DNA from: Streptosporangium sp. NBC_01756
GTDB lineage: Bacteria > Actinomycetota > Actinomycetes > Streptosporangiales > Streptosporangiaceae
Assembly: GCF_035917975.1 (NCBI RefSeq)
Contig: NZ_CP109130.1
Span: forward strand, 8,928,001 to 8,992,000
Reading direction: 5' to 3'
Length of the DNA stretch: 64,000 nt
The notes under the pieces are model-generated. The model was not told the origin of the DNA and did not search any database. It worked only from the letters and a program-made list of their open reading frames with translations. Positions 42,907 through 50,802 of the stretch are shown here, piece by piece. Numbering within the stretch: the first letter of the stretch is position 1; each line of letters opens with the position of its first letter. The position numbers and the translations under genes are program-made.

Positions 42907-44382
42907 ATGGATCGGATTTCTACCGAACGTGATGTCGTCGCGCTCCTCGGTGATTGGGCCTCCGGGCGGGGCCCTCTTTACCGGAAGCTGGCGGGCGCCC
43001 TGGACAGGGCGGTGGAGGACGGTGCGCTGCTACCCGACGACCGGCTGCCCTCCGAGCGCGAGCTGGCTGAGGCGCTCCGCGTGAGCAGGGCCACCGTGGT
43101 CGCGGCCTACGGTGAGCTGCGGGGCACCGGCCTGCTGGTGAGCCGTCAGGGCAGCGGCACCAGGGTCGCGCCGGACGTCAGGGTCCGCAGGCCGACGACC
43201 GACGGGAGGGTGCCGGGAGGCACCGCGATGACGATCTTCCAGCGGCTCATCGACGGTCCCGGTGAGCTGATCTCGACCGCGGTGGCTGCGGGAGGCGCCG
43301 TGCCCGACCTCGCCGTCGTGCTGCGCGAGCTGGTCCGCGACGACCTGGACGAGTTGCTGGCCGGTCCCGGCTACTACCCCTCGGGTCTGCCCGTCCTGCG
43401 CGAGGCCATCGCCGACTATCTGACGGGGACCGGGCTGCCGACCGCCCAGGACGAGATCCTGGTGACGACCGGCGCGCACCAGGGCTTGGTGCTGGTGACC
43501 GAGCTGTACGTCAGCCCGGGGGCGACCGTGGTCGTCGAGTCGCCCAACTGGCCCGGCTGCCTGGACGTGTTCCGGGCGGCGGGCGCCAGGCTGGCGACCG
43601 TGCCGCTCGACGAGGAGGGGCCCGAGGTCCGGGCGGTCAGCGACGTGCTGCGCGAGCGGAAACCGGCGCTGCTGTACCTCATGCCGACCTACCACAACCC
43701 GACGGGGGTGCTCATGTCGCCCGCGCGGCGCCGTAGGGTCGCCGAGCTGGCCGCCGAGCACGAGGTGGCGGTCCTGGAGGACAACGTCTACATGACCTAC
43801 CACTCCGAGTCGGGGGCGATCCCCGCGCCGCTGGCGGCCTACGCGCCGCCTGGGACGGAGATGCTGTCGCTGGGCTCGCTCGCCAAGGCCGTCTGGGGCG
43901 GCCTGCGCATCGGCTGGGTGCGGGGTCCCGCCGAGATCGTGCAGCGACTGGCCCGCCGCAAGGTCCTGGCCGACATCGGCAGCCCGGTGCTCGACCAGGC
44001 GCTGGCAGCCAGGCTGCTGCCCCGGCTCGACCAGATCCTCGCCTCGCGGGCCAAGGAGCTGGGTCTGCAGCTCGACCACATCGACGGGCTGCTGCGGGAG
44101 CGGCTGCCGAGTTGGCGCTGGCGGCGCCCCGACGGCGGCGGCGCCCTGTGGGTCGAGCTGCCTGGGGTCGACGCCATGGCGTTCGCCCAGGTGGCGATAC
44201 GGCATGGCGTCGACGTGGTGCCGGGCAGCGTGATGGACCCCGGCGGCGGGCACGGCGACTACATCAGGCTGCCCTTCACCTTCGCCCCCGAGGTCCTCGA
44301 CGAGCTCGTCCACCGGCTCGCCCGCGCCTGGGCGGAGATCGAACGGCACGGCCCCGCGCCCGCCGTACGGGTCGTGGTGTGA
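42907..44382 (+). CDS. MocR-family regulator (GntR HTH fused to aminotransferase-like domain)
   Basis: A 491-residue protein. The GntR winged helix is at residues about 15-90 (LPDDRLPSERELAEALRVSR). A fold-type I aminotransferase domain follows: LVTTGAHQGLVLVTELYVSP, YLMPTYHNPTGVLMSPARRR, LEDNVYMTYH and the PLP-binding Lys in LGSLAKAVWGGLRIGW. MocR proteins sense PLP or amino acids. It borders the biosynthetic locus, and the shared operator word before the EamA exporter suggests that exporter is a target. Confidence 0.93.
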   Translation: MDRISTERDVVALLGDWASGRGPLYRKLAGALDRAVEDGALLPDDRLPSERELAEALRVSRATVVAAYGELRGTGLLVSRQGSGTRVAPDVRVRRPTTDGRVPGGTAMTIFQRLIDGPGELISTAVAAGGAVPDLAVVLRELVRDDLDELLAGPGYYPSGLPVLREAIADYLTGTGLPTAQDEILVTTGAHQGLVLVTELYVSPGATVVVESPNWPGCLDVFRAAGARLATVPLDEEGPEVRAVSDVLRERKPALLYLMPTYHNPTGVLMSPARRRRVAELAAEHEVAVLEDNVYMTYHSESGAIPAPLAAYAPPGTEMLSLGSLAKAVWGGLRIGWVRGPAEIVQRLARRKVLADIGSPVLDQALAARLLPRLDQILASRAKELGLQLDHIDGLLRERLPSWRWRRPDGGGALWVELPGVDAMAFAQVAIRHGVDVVPGSVMDPGGGHGDYIRLPFTFAPEVLDELVHRLARAWAEIERHGPAPAVRVVV

Positions 44383-44673
44383 GGGCCTGCGTCCCGCATC
44401 ACCGCACCGCCTGCGAAATACCGCAAATGTCACATAAACGCATGATCGGCGCCATGGAAAGCGGCACGGAACAGAAAACGGGGACGACCGGAAGGCCCGG
44501 CCGGGCACGGAACGCCTCACACCACCCGGCGGGCACGAGCCGTCCCACCCCGCCGGGCGAGAACCGTCGCGCATCACCCGACGGAGGCGGACCCATCCCA
44601 CCCCACCGGGCGACGACCGTCCCCGGTGGGCGGCGGGCGCCGTGTCCGCCTTTCCTCTCGTCGCGCGTGCGGG

Positions 44674-45096
44674 TCAGCCTTCCCTTCTGCGCATGAGCCC
44701 GTACAGCGTGACCCGCATGACCGGCTCGTTGGCGTCGTCGAAGAACTCCCCGCGCTGCTGGAGGATCCCGCAGTCGGGTCTGGACAGGGAGGCGGCGGTT
44801 CCGATGACCGTCACCCTGCCGGTCAGGACGTCTCCCGGGCGGACGGGGCGCAGCCACCGCAGTTCGTCGACGCCCGGGGAGACCTCGGCGGCGGCGTGCC
44901 GCAGAACCTCGTCGGCGTAGAGCCTCATGAACATCGCCGTCACGTGCCAGCCGCTGGCGATGAGGTCGGGGTCGTCGAGATGGCGGGGCTGGGGATCGTA
45001 CATCCGGGCGAACCGCACGATCTCCTCCTGGGTGACCTTCTGGCTGCCCAGTTCGTAGACGTCGCCGATCCGGAAGTCCTCAAAGGCGCGCAGCAT
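44674..45096 (-). CDS. MaoC-like hot-dog-fold hydratase
   Basis: A 140-residue single-domain protein. The hydratase dyad is in FARMYDPQPRHLDDP (Asp and His five residues apart), followed by the usual SGWHVTAMFMRL and VRPGDVLTGRVTV. This family hydrates or dehydrates acyl thioesters, and a few hot-dog proteins hydrolyse them. It is last in the minus-strand biosynthetic operon and overlaps the upstream amidohydrolase gene by 17 bases. In a locus lacking fatty-acid genes its substrate is probably the carrier-bound pyrrole or a derivative (inference). Confidence 0.88.
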   Translation of the reverse strand: MLRAFEDFRIGDVYELGSQKVTQEEIVRFARMYDPQPRHLDDPDLIASGWHVTAMFMRLYADEVLRHAAAEVSPGVDELRWLRPVRPGDVLTGRVTVIGTAASLSRPDCGILQQRGEFFDDANEPVMRVTLYGLMRRREG

Positions 45097-46087
45097 CCGC
45101 CGCCTCTCTTCCCGCTCCCGCTCTTCCCGCTCCCGCTCCTCCGGCGCCGTCCGCGAGACGGGGGAAGAGGGCGAGGGCGTTGCCCGCGAGGTCCAGGTCG
45201 GCGGCCGCGTCGAGGTGCCGCAGGGTGGCCGGGACGACCGCGTCGTTCATGAACGGGAAGTCCGTCCCGAACAGGATGTTCTCCCCCGCGGTCACCTCCC
45301 TCAGGCAGGCCAGGGTCGCCGGTGAGGCGGCTTGGGCCGTCTCGTAGTAGAGCCTGCGCAGCTCACCCGCGACGTCCACGTCTCCCGCACCCGGCAGCAC
45401 CCAGGTGGCGGCGAGTTCGAGCCGCCATGCCAGGAAGGGCACGGTGCCGCCCGCGTGGGCGAGGATGAAGCGGATGTCGTGGCATCGGCTCAGGGTGCCG
45501 CCGAAGAGCAGGTCCGCCACCGCCCGCGTGGTGTCCATCACGAAGTCCACGAGCGGCGGCGGGACCTTGGCGGTGAACCCCGGCCCTCCCGCGCAGTCGC
45601 ACCGGTAGGCCGGGTTCGGGTGGACGAACACCACGGCCCCGCGCCGGTTGAGCTCGTCGAACACCTCCGCGAACGCCGGGTCTCCCAAGTAGCGGCCGTC
45701 CGCCAGGCTGGCGCTCAGGACGACACCGTCCAGGCCGAGCACGTCGAACGCGTGGTCGATCTCCGCCAGAGCCACCTCGACGTCGGGCAGCGGCAGCACG
45801 GCCAGCCCGCCGAACCTGCCGGGGAAGTCGCGCACCAGCTCCGCCGTCCACTCGTTGGTCTGGCGGACCAGCGAGGCCGCGTCCTCGTCGAAAGCCGCGT
45901 TCGGCAACAGGATCGACAGGATCGCGGAGCGGATGCCGTTGGCGTCCATGACCCGCAGCGAGTCGGCGACCGTCCACTCGGGGAGGGGGACGCCCGGCGC
46001 CATGTGCGTCACCCCTCTCCGGCGCAGCTCGGCGATCAGCGGCGGGTGGTAGCTGTGGTGGTGGACGTCGATCCGGCCGCCGCCCAT
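45080..46087 (-). CDS. Amidohydrolase-family decarboxylase (ACMSD type)
   Basis: A 335-residue TIM-barrel enzyme. Metal ligands are visible in IDVHHHSYHPP (H9-x-H11), VVFVHPNP, FILAHAGGTVPF and LFGTDFPF (Asp). This is the Amidohydro_2/ACMSD group, whose members decarboxylate aromatic acids (ACMS, 6-methylsalicylate, resorcylates). It starts one base after the trpB2 stop. The last 25 residues are low complexity (AGGAGAGRAGAGREAADAAR), from a CGCTCTTCCCGCTCC tandem repeat. A role removing the pyrrole carboxylate after release is proposed (inference). Confidence 0.88.
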   Translation of the reverse strand: MGGGRIDVHHHSYHPPLIAELRRRGVTHMAPGVPLPEWTVADSLRVMDANGIRSAILSILLPNAAFDEDAASLVRQTNEWTAELVRDFPGRFGGLAVLPLPDVEVALAEIDHAFDVLGLDGVVLSASLADGRYLGDPAFAEVFDELNRRGAVVFVHPNPAYRCDCAGGPGFTAKVPPPLVDFVMDTTRAVADLLFGGTLSRCHDIRFILAHAGGTVPFLAWRLELAATWVLPGAGDVDVAGELRRLYYETAQAASPATLACLREVTAGENILFGTDFPFMNDAVVPATLRHLDAAADLDLAGNALALFPRLADGAGGAGAGRAGAGREAADAARL

Positions 46088-46088
46088 C

Positions 46089-47450
46089 TCAGATCCGTTC
46101 GATCTTGGGGAGCTCGCTCAACGCCTCGTCGAGCTGGGCCTGGGGGACGGAGTAGTCCTCCAGCTGGCCTGCGAGATAGGCGTCGAAGGCGCTCAGGTCG
46201 AAGTGCCCGTGCCCGGACAGGCCGAACAGGATCGTGCGCTCCTCCCCCGCCTCCTTGGCGGCGAGCGCCTCCTGCACCGCTCCGCGCAGCGCGTGCGACG
46301 ACTCGGGCGCCATGACGAACCCCTCGTGGCGGGCGAACCGTACGGCCTCGGCGAACACCTCGTTCTGGTCGTAGGCGCGCGCCTCGATGTATCCCTCGTC
46401 GTGCAGCGCGCACAGGGTCGGGGCGTCGCCGTGGAAGCGCAGCCCTCCCGCGTGGATGGGCGCGGGCATGAAGCCGTGGCCGACGGTGCGCATGGGCAGC
46501 AGCGGCCCGAGCCCCGCGGAGTCGGGGTAGTCGTAGGTGTAGGAGCCCCGGGTGAGCGTCGGGCACGCGGTCGGCTCGGCGGCCACGAACCGGGTCCGCG
46601 GGCGCTCCCCTGACAGACGGTCGGCCATGAAGGGGAAGACGAGGCCGGAGAAGTTGGAGCCTCCGCCGACACACCCGATCACGACGTCGGGGTAGTCGCC
46701 CGCCAGTTCGAGCTGGCGCCTGGCCTCCAGGCCGATGACGGTCTGGTGCAGCACGACGTGGTTCATGGCGGAGCCGAGCGCGAACTTGGTGTCGTCGTGG
46801 GCCAGGGCGTCCTCGACGGCCTCGCTGATGGCGATGGCGAGGCTGCCGGGCGAGTCGGGGTCCTTGGCGAGGACGTCGCGGCCCGCCTGGGTGCGGTCGG
46901 TCGGGGAGGCGAACACCTCACCGCCCCAGGTCCGCATGAGCGAGCGGCGGTAGGGCTTCTGCTGGAAGGAGGCCCGCACCATGTAGACGGTGACGGCGAC
47001 GCCGAAGAGGCTGCCGGCGAAGGACAGGGCGGAGCCCCACTGGCCCGCCCCGGTCTCCGTGGTGACCCGCCGCACGCCCTCCTTGGCGTTGTAGTAGACC
47101 TGCGGGATGGCGGTGTTCGGCTTGTGCGAGCCCGCCGGCGAGACGCCCTCGTACTTGTAGTAGATCTTCGCCGGGGTGTCGAGGGCCTTCTCCAGCCTGT
47201 CGGCCCGCACGAGCGGGCTGGGCCGCCACATCCGGTAGATGTCCTGCACCTGCTCGGGGATGTCGATCCAGCGCTCCTGGGAGAACTCCTGCTCGATCAC
47301 CGCTTGCGGCAGCAGCGCCGCTAGGTCCTCGGGGCGCAACGGCTCGTGGGTGACGGGGTGGAGGTACGGCCGAAGCGGGGTGGGCAGGTCGGGGAGAATG
47401 TTGTACCACTGCTGCGGCAGTTCGTTCTCCGCCAGGATGAACTTCTTCAC
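46089..47450 (-). CDS. TrpB2-type tryptophan synthase beta-like enzyme
   Basis: A 453-residue PLP enzyme of the TrpB2 branch: SELP-like start LAENELPQQWYNILPDLPTP, Schiff-base K110 in SPAGSHKPNTA, catalytic E132 in TTETGAGQWGSAL, and phosphate loop GCVGGGSNFSGL. TrpB enzymes join an electron-rich heteroaromatic carbon to the aminoacrylate from serine. No trpA or other Trp genes are near, so a dedicated secondary-metabolism role is likely. GTG 47450 is chosen from the family start; the frame runs further upstream without support. The next gene follows after one base. Confidence 0.9.
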   Translation of the reverse strand: MKKFILAENELPQQWYNILPDLPTPLRPYLHPVTHEPLRPEDLAALLPQAVIEQEFSQERWIDIPEQVQDIYRMWRPSPLVRADRLEKALDTPAKIYYKYEGVSPAGSHKPNTAIPQVYYNAKEGVRRVTTETGAGQWGSALSFAGSLFGVAVTVYMVRASFQQKPYRRSLMRTWGGEVFASPTDRTQAGRDVLAKDPDSPGSLAIAISEAVEDALAHDDTKFALGSAMNHVVLHQTVIGLEARRQLELAGDYPDVVIGCVGGGSNFSGLVFPFMADRLSGERPRTRFVAAEPTACPTLTRGSYTYDYPDSAGLGPLLPMRTVGHGFMPAPIHAGGLRFHGDAPTLCALHDEGYIEARAYDQNEVFAEAVRFARHEGFVMAPESSHALRGAVQEALAAKEAGEERTILFGLSGHGHFDLSAFDAYLAGQLEDYSVPQAQLDEALSELPKIERI

Positions 47451-47715
47451 GGATTTCCCGGTCCTTCCGTTTCTTTCTGGAGCGGCGGCGTACGGTGCGA
47501 CGACCTTCTGGGCGGCCGCCCTCGCGACGGCCTTGGGGGCAGCTGTCCCCGGAGCGGCGGCCGTCCTCGGAACGGCGGCCTTCACGGTGATGGTTTCCGG
47601 CGGCGCCCCGTGACACGTCCCGGAACGGCCCCGTGGCACGTCCCGGAACAGTTGTAGAACGGCGGCGCCGGGAGACGGCTTTTCCGAAAAGACGGTGCCG
47701 TCGGAAAAGGTGTTC

Positions 47716-49059
47716 TCAGAAGAGCGGCGCGGCGCTGGGCGCGCGCAGCGTGCCGAGGTGCTTGTGCCAGAGGTGGTCGGGGTTCTCCTCGACCTGGCGG
47801 GTGATCTCACGCATCTTGGTCAGCGCGGCGGGCTCGCCGCCGTCGTAGACGTCGCCCTGCAGCATCTTCAGCACGTCGAGCCGGTATCTGGGGTCGGCCA
47901 CGAAGGCGGTGAACAGGATGTTCAGCCGGTAGTAGATGGAGATGAACTCGTACCAGTTGCTCACGGCGTTGCGCAGCTTGCCCTCATAGTTGGCGAAGGA
48001 GGGCTTGGTGAAGTCGCCCTTCTCCGCCGCTGCGATGATGTCGTAGGAGGCGATCCTGGCGCCGTTCATGGCCACGCTGACACCGCTGGAGAAGATCGGG
48101 TCGACGAAACGGGCCGCGTCGCCGATCATCAGCCAGCCGTCGCCGCAGATCTCCCGCATGGCGTAGCTGTAGTCGCCCTCCGGCTTGAACTTCCTAACCT
48201 GCTTGCTGGCGCGCAGCGCCTCGGCGAGCTCGGGGCGGCTCTCCACGCACTTCCAGAAGAATGTCTCCCAGTCGGCACCCGCCTCGCTGAAGTGCTTCTT
48301 CTGGGTGACCACACCGACGCTGGTGACGGTGTCGGTGATGGGGATCTGCCACACCCAGGTGTCGGTGATGGGCAGGAAGTGGATGAAGATGAAGTCCGCC
48401 TGCTCCTTGTTCACCGCCAGCGCCGTACGGTCGAGCCCGTCGAACCAGGTGTGCACCGCGTACTGGTTGAACACCGGGTCGGAGACCTTGAGCTTGAGCT
48501 GCCTGCCGAGGAAGGTGTTGCGCCCGCTGGCGTCGACCACCATCCGCGCCCGCACGTCGCTCTCCCTGCGGCCGATGTTGAAGACGACCTTGGGCTCGGG
48601 CTCGGAGAAGTCGACCCGCCGCACGCGGACCCCCTCGTAGACCTTGGCCCCGAGCGACTCGGCGTGCTGCAGCAGGATCAGGTCGTACAGGCCCCGGTCC
48701 ACGTGGTAGGTGTAGTCTTGGTTCACCCCCGCCTGGTCACGCTCACTGAACTCGATCTCGGCGGCCCTGAAGCCGTGCGAGAGCTCGAAGCCCAGCGTGG
48801 GGATCTTCGTCTCGGCGGCCGAGGTCCACGCCGCGCCGTACTTCTTGGGGAAGCCTGCCGCCTCGATCTTGGCCAGTGCGCCGATGTCGGACAGCACGGG
48901 GGTGGTTGCCGGGATCAGCGACTCCCCCACGTGCTCACGCGGGAAGGTGGAGCCCTCGAACACCACGCAGGACAGGCCCGCCTTTGACAGGTAGGAGGCG
49001 ATGGAGGATCCCGCGGGACCGCCTCCGATGATCGCGATGTCGAAGTCAACGTCGGACAT
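47716..49059 (-). CDS. FAD-dependent halogenase (carrier-protein-bound pyrrole type)
   Basis: A 447-residue flavin halogenase. GGGPAGSS at 12-19 binds FAD, FPKKYGAAW gives the conserved Lys region (K72-K73), and WVWQIP at 235-240 is the WxWxIP halogenase signature. DGWLMIGDAARFVDPIFSSG follows. The protein resembles PltA/Bmp2-type enzymes that chlorinate or brominate pyrrolyl-S-carrier substrates. The flavin reductase must come from elsewhere. ATG 49059 has GGGGAAGG upstream. It is 57 bases from the carrier-protein gene. Confidence 0.92.
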   Translation of the reverse strand: MSDVDFDIAIIGGGPAGSSIASYLSKAGLSCVVFEGSTFPREHVGESLIPATTPVLSDIGALAKIEAAGFPKKYGAAWTSAAETKIPTLGFELSHGFRAAEIEFSERDQAGVNQDYTYHVDRGLYDLILLQHAESLGAKVYEGVRVRRVDFSEPEPKVVFNIGRRESDVRARMVVDASGRNTFLGRQLKLKVSDPVFNQYAVHTWFDGLDRTALAVNKEQADFIFIHFLPITDTWVWQIPITDTVTSVGVVTQKKHFSEAGADWETFFWKCVESRPELAEALRASKQVRKFKPEGDYSYAMREICGDGWLMIGDAARFVDPIFSSGVSVAMNGARIASYDIIAAAEKGDFTKPSFANYEGKLRNAVSNWYEFISIYYRLNILFTAFVADPRYRLDVLKMLQGDVYDGGEPAALTKMREITRQVEENPDHLWHKHLGTLRAPSAAPLF

Positions 49060-49116
49060 GATTGACCTTCCCCTCGTAAACACACTCACGGGTACACCGG
49101 GGCACGCTCACGCGGT

Positions 49117-49371
49117 TCACTCGCCGCTGAGCCTGACGACGAGCCTGCTGATGTTCAGCAGGTTCTTGAAGTTCTCGCCCACCATCTCCTCGACGGGGAT
49201 CTCGATTCCGTACTGCTCTCTGACGAAGCCCACGAGCCTGGTGGTTGTGAGCGAATTGAGAATTCCCCATTCGAGCAGCGGGGTGTCCGGTTCGATCTCG
49301 ACGTTCGAGGCGTCGAGAATTCTCTCCGTCAGGTATTTCCGGAGCACGTCGGCGACCTCCGACTCGTGCAT
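49117..49371 (-). CDS. Stand-alone peptidyl/acyl carrier protein
   Basis: An 84-residue phosphopantetheine-binding protein. PLLEWGILNSLTTTRLVGFV places the attachment Ser at residue 40. The helix pattern (MHESEVADVLRKYLTERILD, GIEIPVEEMVGENFKNLLNI) is that of discrete carrier proteins such as PltL or CloN5. ATG 49371 follows GGAG. First gene of the minus-strand operon, divergent from the dehydrogenase. It would carry prolyl then pyrrolyl groups. Confidence 0.93.
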   Translation of the reverse strand: MHESEVADVLRKYLTERILDASNVEIEPDTPLLEWGILNSLTTTRLVGFVREQYGIEIPVEEMVGENFKNLLNISRLVVRLSGE

Positions 49372-49500
49372 TTGCCGCTCCCGTCTTATGGGTGACCCAC
49401 CGGGCGGTCACGCCGCCGTGGCCGCCGCTGTGGGGTGCGGCCACCGGCATGAGACTACGAAGCTCCCGTCTGACTGTCCTCATGACAAATACTGAACTTC

Positions 49501-49574
49501 CCCCTTCGCCGATCCGCCCGCGGGCCCTTCTGCTCATCCTTTGGTAGGGGGTGGAAGTGATGAGGGGCGAAGGG
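49501..49574. promoter_or_regulatory. Nested dyads in the divergent biosynthetic promoter region
   Basis: CCTTCGCC (49503-49510) pairs with GGCGAAGG (49566-49573), and inside it CTCATC (49533-49538) pairs with GATGAG (49559-49564). They sit midway between the carrier-protein and dehydrogenase genes in a 303-base gap that holds no gene. They could be the operator of the pathway regulator. Confidence 0.45.
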
Positions 49575-49674
49575 CGCTCCAGACCTTTTAAGGAGCGGTG
49601 GTAAGAACGGCCGAGTGCGCCTCTCGCAAGAAGGATGAGGACAGCGGAAAGCGGCCGATCCTAAGCTTCCGATC

Positions 49675-50802
49675 GTGGATTTCGCCTGGGAAACCGACCA
49701 GCGGGACAGATATGAGCTGGTCCGGGAAAAGACGCGTACATGGCCGGCCGTCGAAGAAGGGTTCCTCACCCGTGAGGACTGGCGGCGGTGCGCCGGACTC
49801 GGCCTCACGGGCCTTTCCGTGCCGGTCGAACACGGCGGCGGGGGCCTCGGGTTCCTGAGCACCGCGCGGATCGTCGAGGCGTTCGGCGCGGGCTGCCCGG
49901 ACATGGGGCTGGTCTTCGCCACCATGGCGCACCTGTTCGCCTGCGCGATGCCCGTCGCCGAGCACGGCGGCGCGGAGCTGAGGGCCAGAACGCTTCCCGG
50001 GCTGTGCTCCGGTGAGCTGATCGGCGCCAACGCCATCACCGAGGAGGGCGCGGGCTCCGACGTCACCGCGATCACGACGCGGGCGGTGCGCGCCGGCGAC
50101 GACTACGTCATCACCGGAGCCAAGTCCTTCGTGAGCAACGGCCCGATCGCCGACGTCTTCACCGTCTACGCCTCGACTGACCCGGCCTTCGGGCATCTCG
50201 GGGTGAGCGCGTTCGCCGTCGAGCGGGACACGCCGGGCCTGACCGTCGGCGAGCCGTTCGCCAAGGTCGGGCTGGAGAGCGTCCCCGCCTCGGCGGTGTG
50301 GCTGGACGGGTGCCGGGTCCCGGCGGGCAACCGCCTGGGCAGGGAGGGGCAAGGAGCGGCGATCTTCCAGTCGTCGATGCGCTGGGAGCGCACCTGCCTG
50401 TTCGCCGGTTACCTGGGCAGGACGGAGCGGCTGCTGGAGCGCTGCGTGGAGCACGCGCTGGAGCGCAGGCAGTTCGGCCGTCGCATCTCCGACAACCAGG
50501 CGGTCTCCCACCGCATCGCGCGGCTGCGGCTGCGGCTGGAGGCGGCGCGGCTGCTGCTGTGGCAGGCCTGCTGGCGGCTCGACCAAGGTGAGCGCGCCGT
50601 GCTCGACATCGCGATGGCCAAGCTCGCGGTCAGCGAGGGGGCGGTGCAGGCCGGTCTCGACGCGGTCCAGATCCTCGGGGGCACGGGCATCCGCACGGAC
50701 GGCGGCGTCGAGCGCGAGCTGCGCGACGCGCTGCCCGCGACCGTCTTCTCCGGGACGTCGGAGATGCAGCTGGAGCAGATCGTCAAGGAGCTGGGACTGT
50801 GA
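49675..50802 (+). CDS. Prolyl-carrier-protein dehydrogenase (acyl-CoA dehydrogenase fold)
   Basis: A 375-residue flavoprotein: NAITEEGAGSDVTAITTRAV and YVITGAKSFVSNGP bind FAD and substrate, with RRQFGRRISDNQAVSHRIAR and LGGTGIRTDGGVERELRDAL at the C-terminus. The usual catalytic Glu of the late FEGT motif is replaced (VFSGTSEMQ). E238 in SSMRWERTCLFAG stands where isovaleryl-CoA dehydrogenase has its base, as reported for PltE/CloN3-type prolyl dehydrogenases. It oxidises L-prolyl-S-carrier to pyrrolyl-S-carrier. It overlaps the adenylation gene in GTGA. Confidence 0.88.
   Translation: MDFAWETDQRDRYELVREKTRTWPAVEEGFLTREDWRRCAGLGLTGLSVPVEHGGGGLGFLSTARIVEAFGAGCPDMGLVFATMAHLFACAMPVAEHGGAELRARTLPGLCSGELIGANAITEEGAGSDVTAITTRAVRAGDDYVITGAKSFVSNGPIADVFTVYASTDPAFGHLGVSAFAVERDTPGLTVGEPFAKVGLESVPASAVWLDGCRVPAGNRLGREGQGAAIFQSSMRWERTCLFAGYLGRTERLLERCVEHALERRQFGRRISDNQAVSHRIARLRLRLEAARLLLWQACWRLDQGERAVLDIAMAKLAVSEGAVQAGLDAVQILGGTGIRTDGGVERELRDALPATVFSGTSEMQLEQIVKELGL

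Noticed and set aside
45105..45150. CGCTCTTCCCGCTCC tandem repeat considered as a regulatory iteron
   Set aside because: It lies within the coding end of the amidohydrolase gene and encodes its Ala/Gly/Arg-rich tail; slippage is sufficient.
46089..47450. Primary-metabolism tryptophan synthase
   Set aside because: No trpA, trpC or other Trp genes nearby, TrpB2 type, and tight operon packing with the decarboxylase and halogenase cluster argue for a dedicated pathway role.
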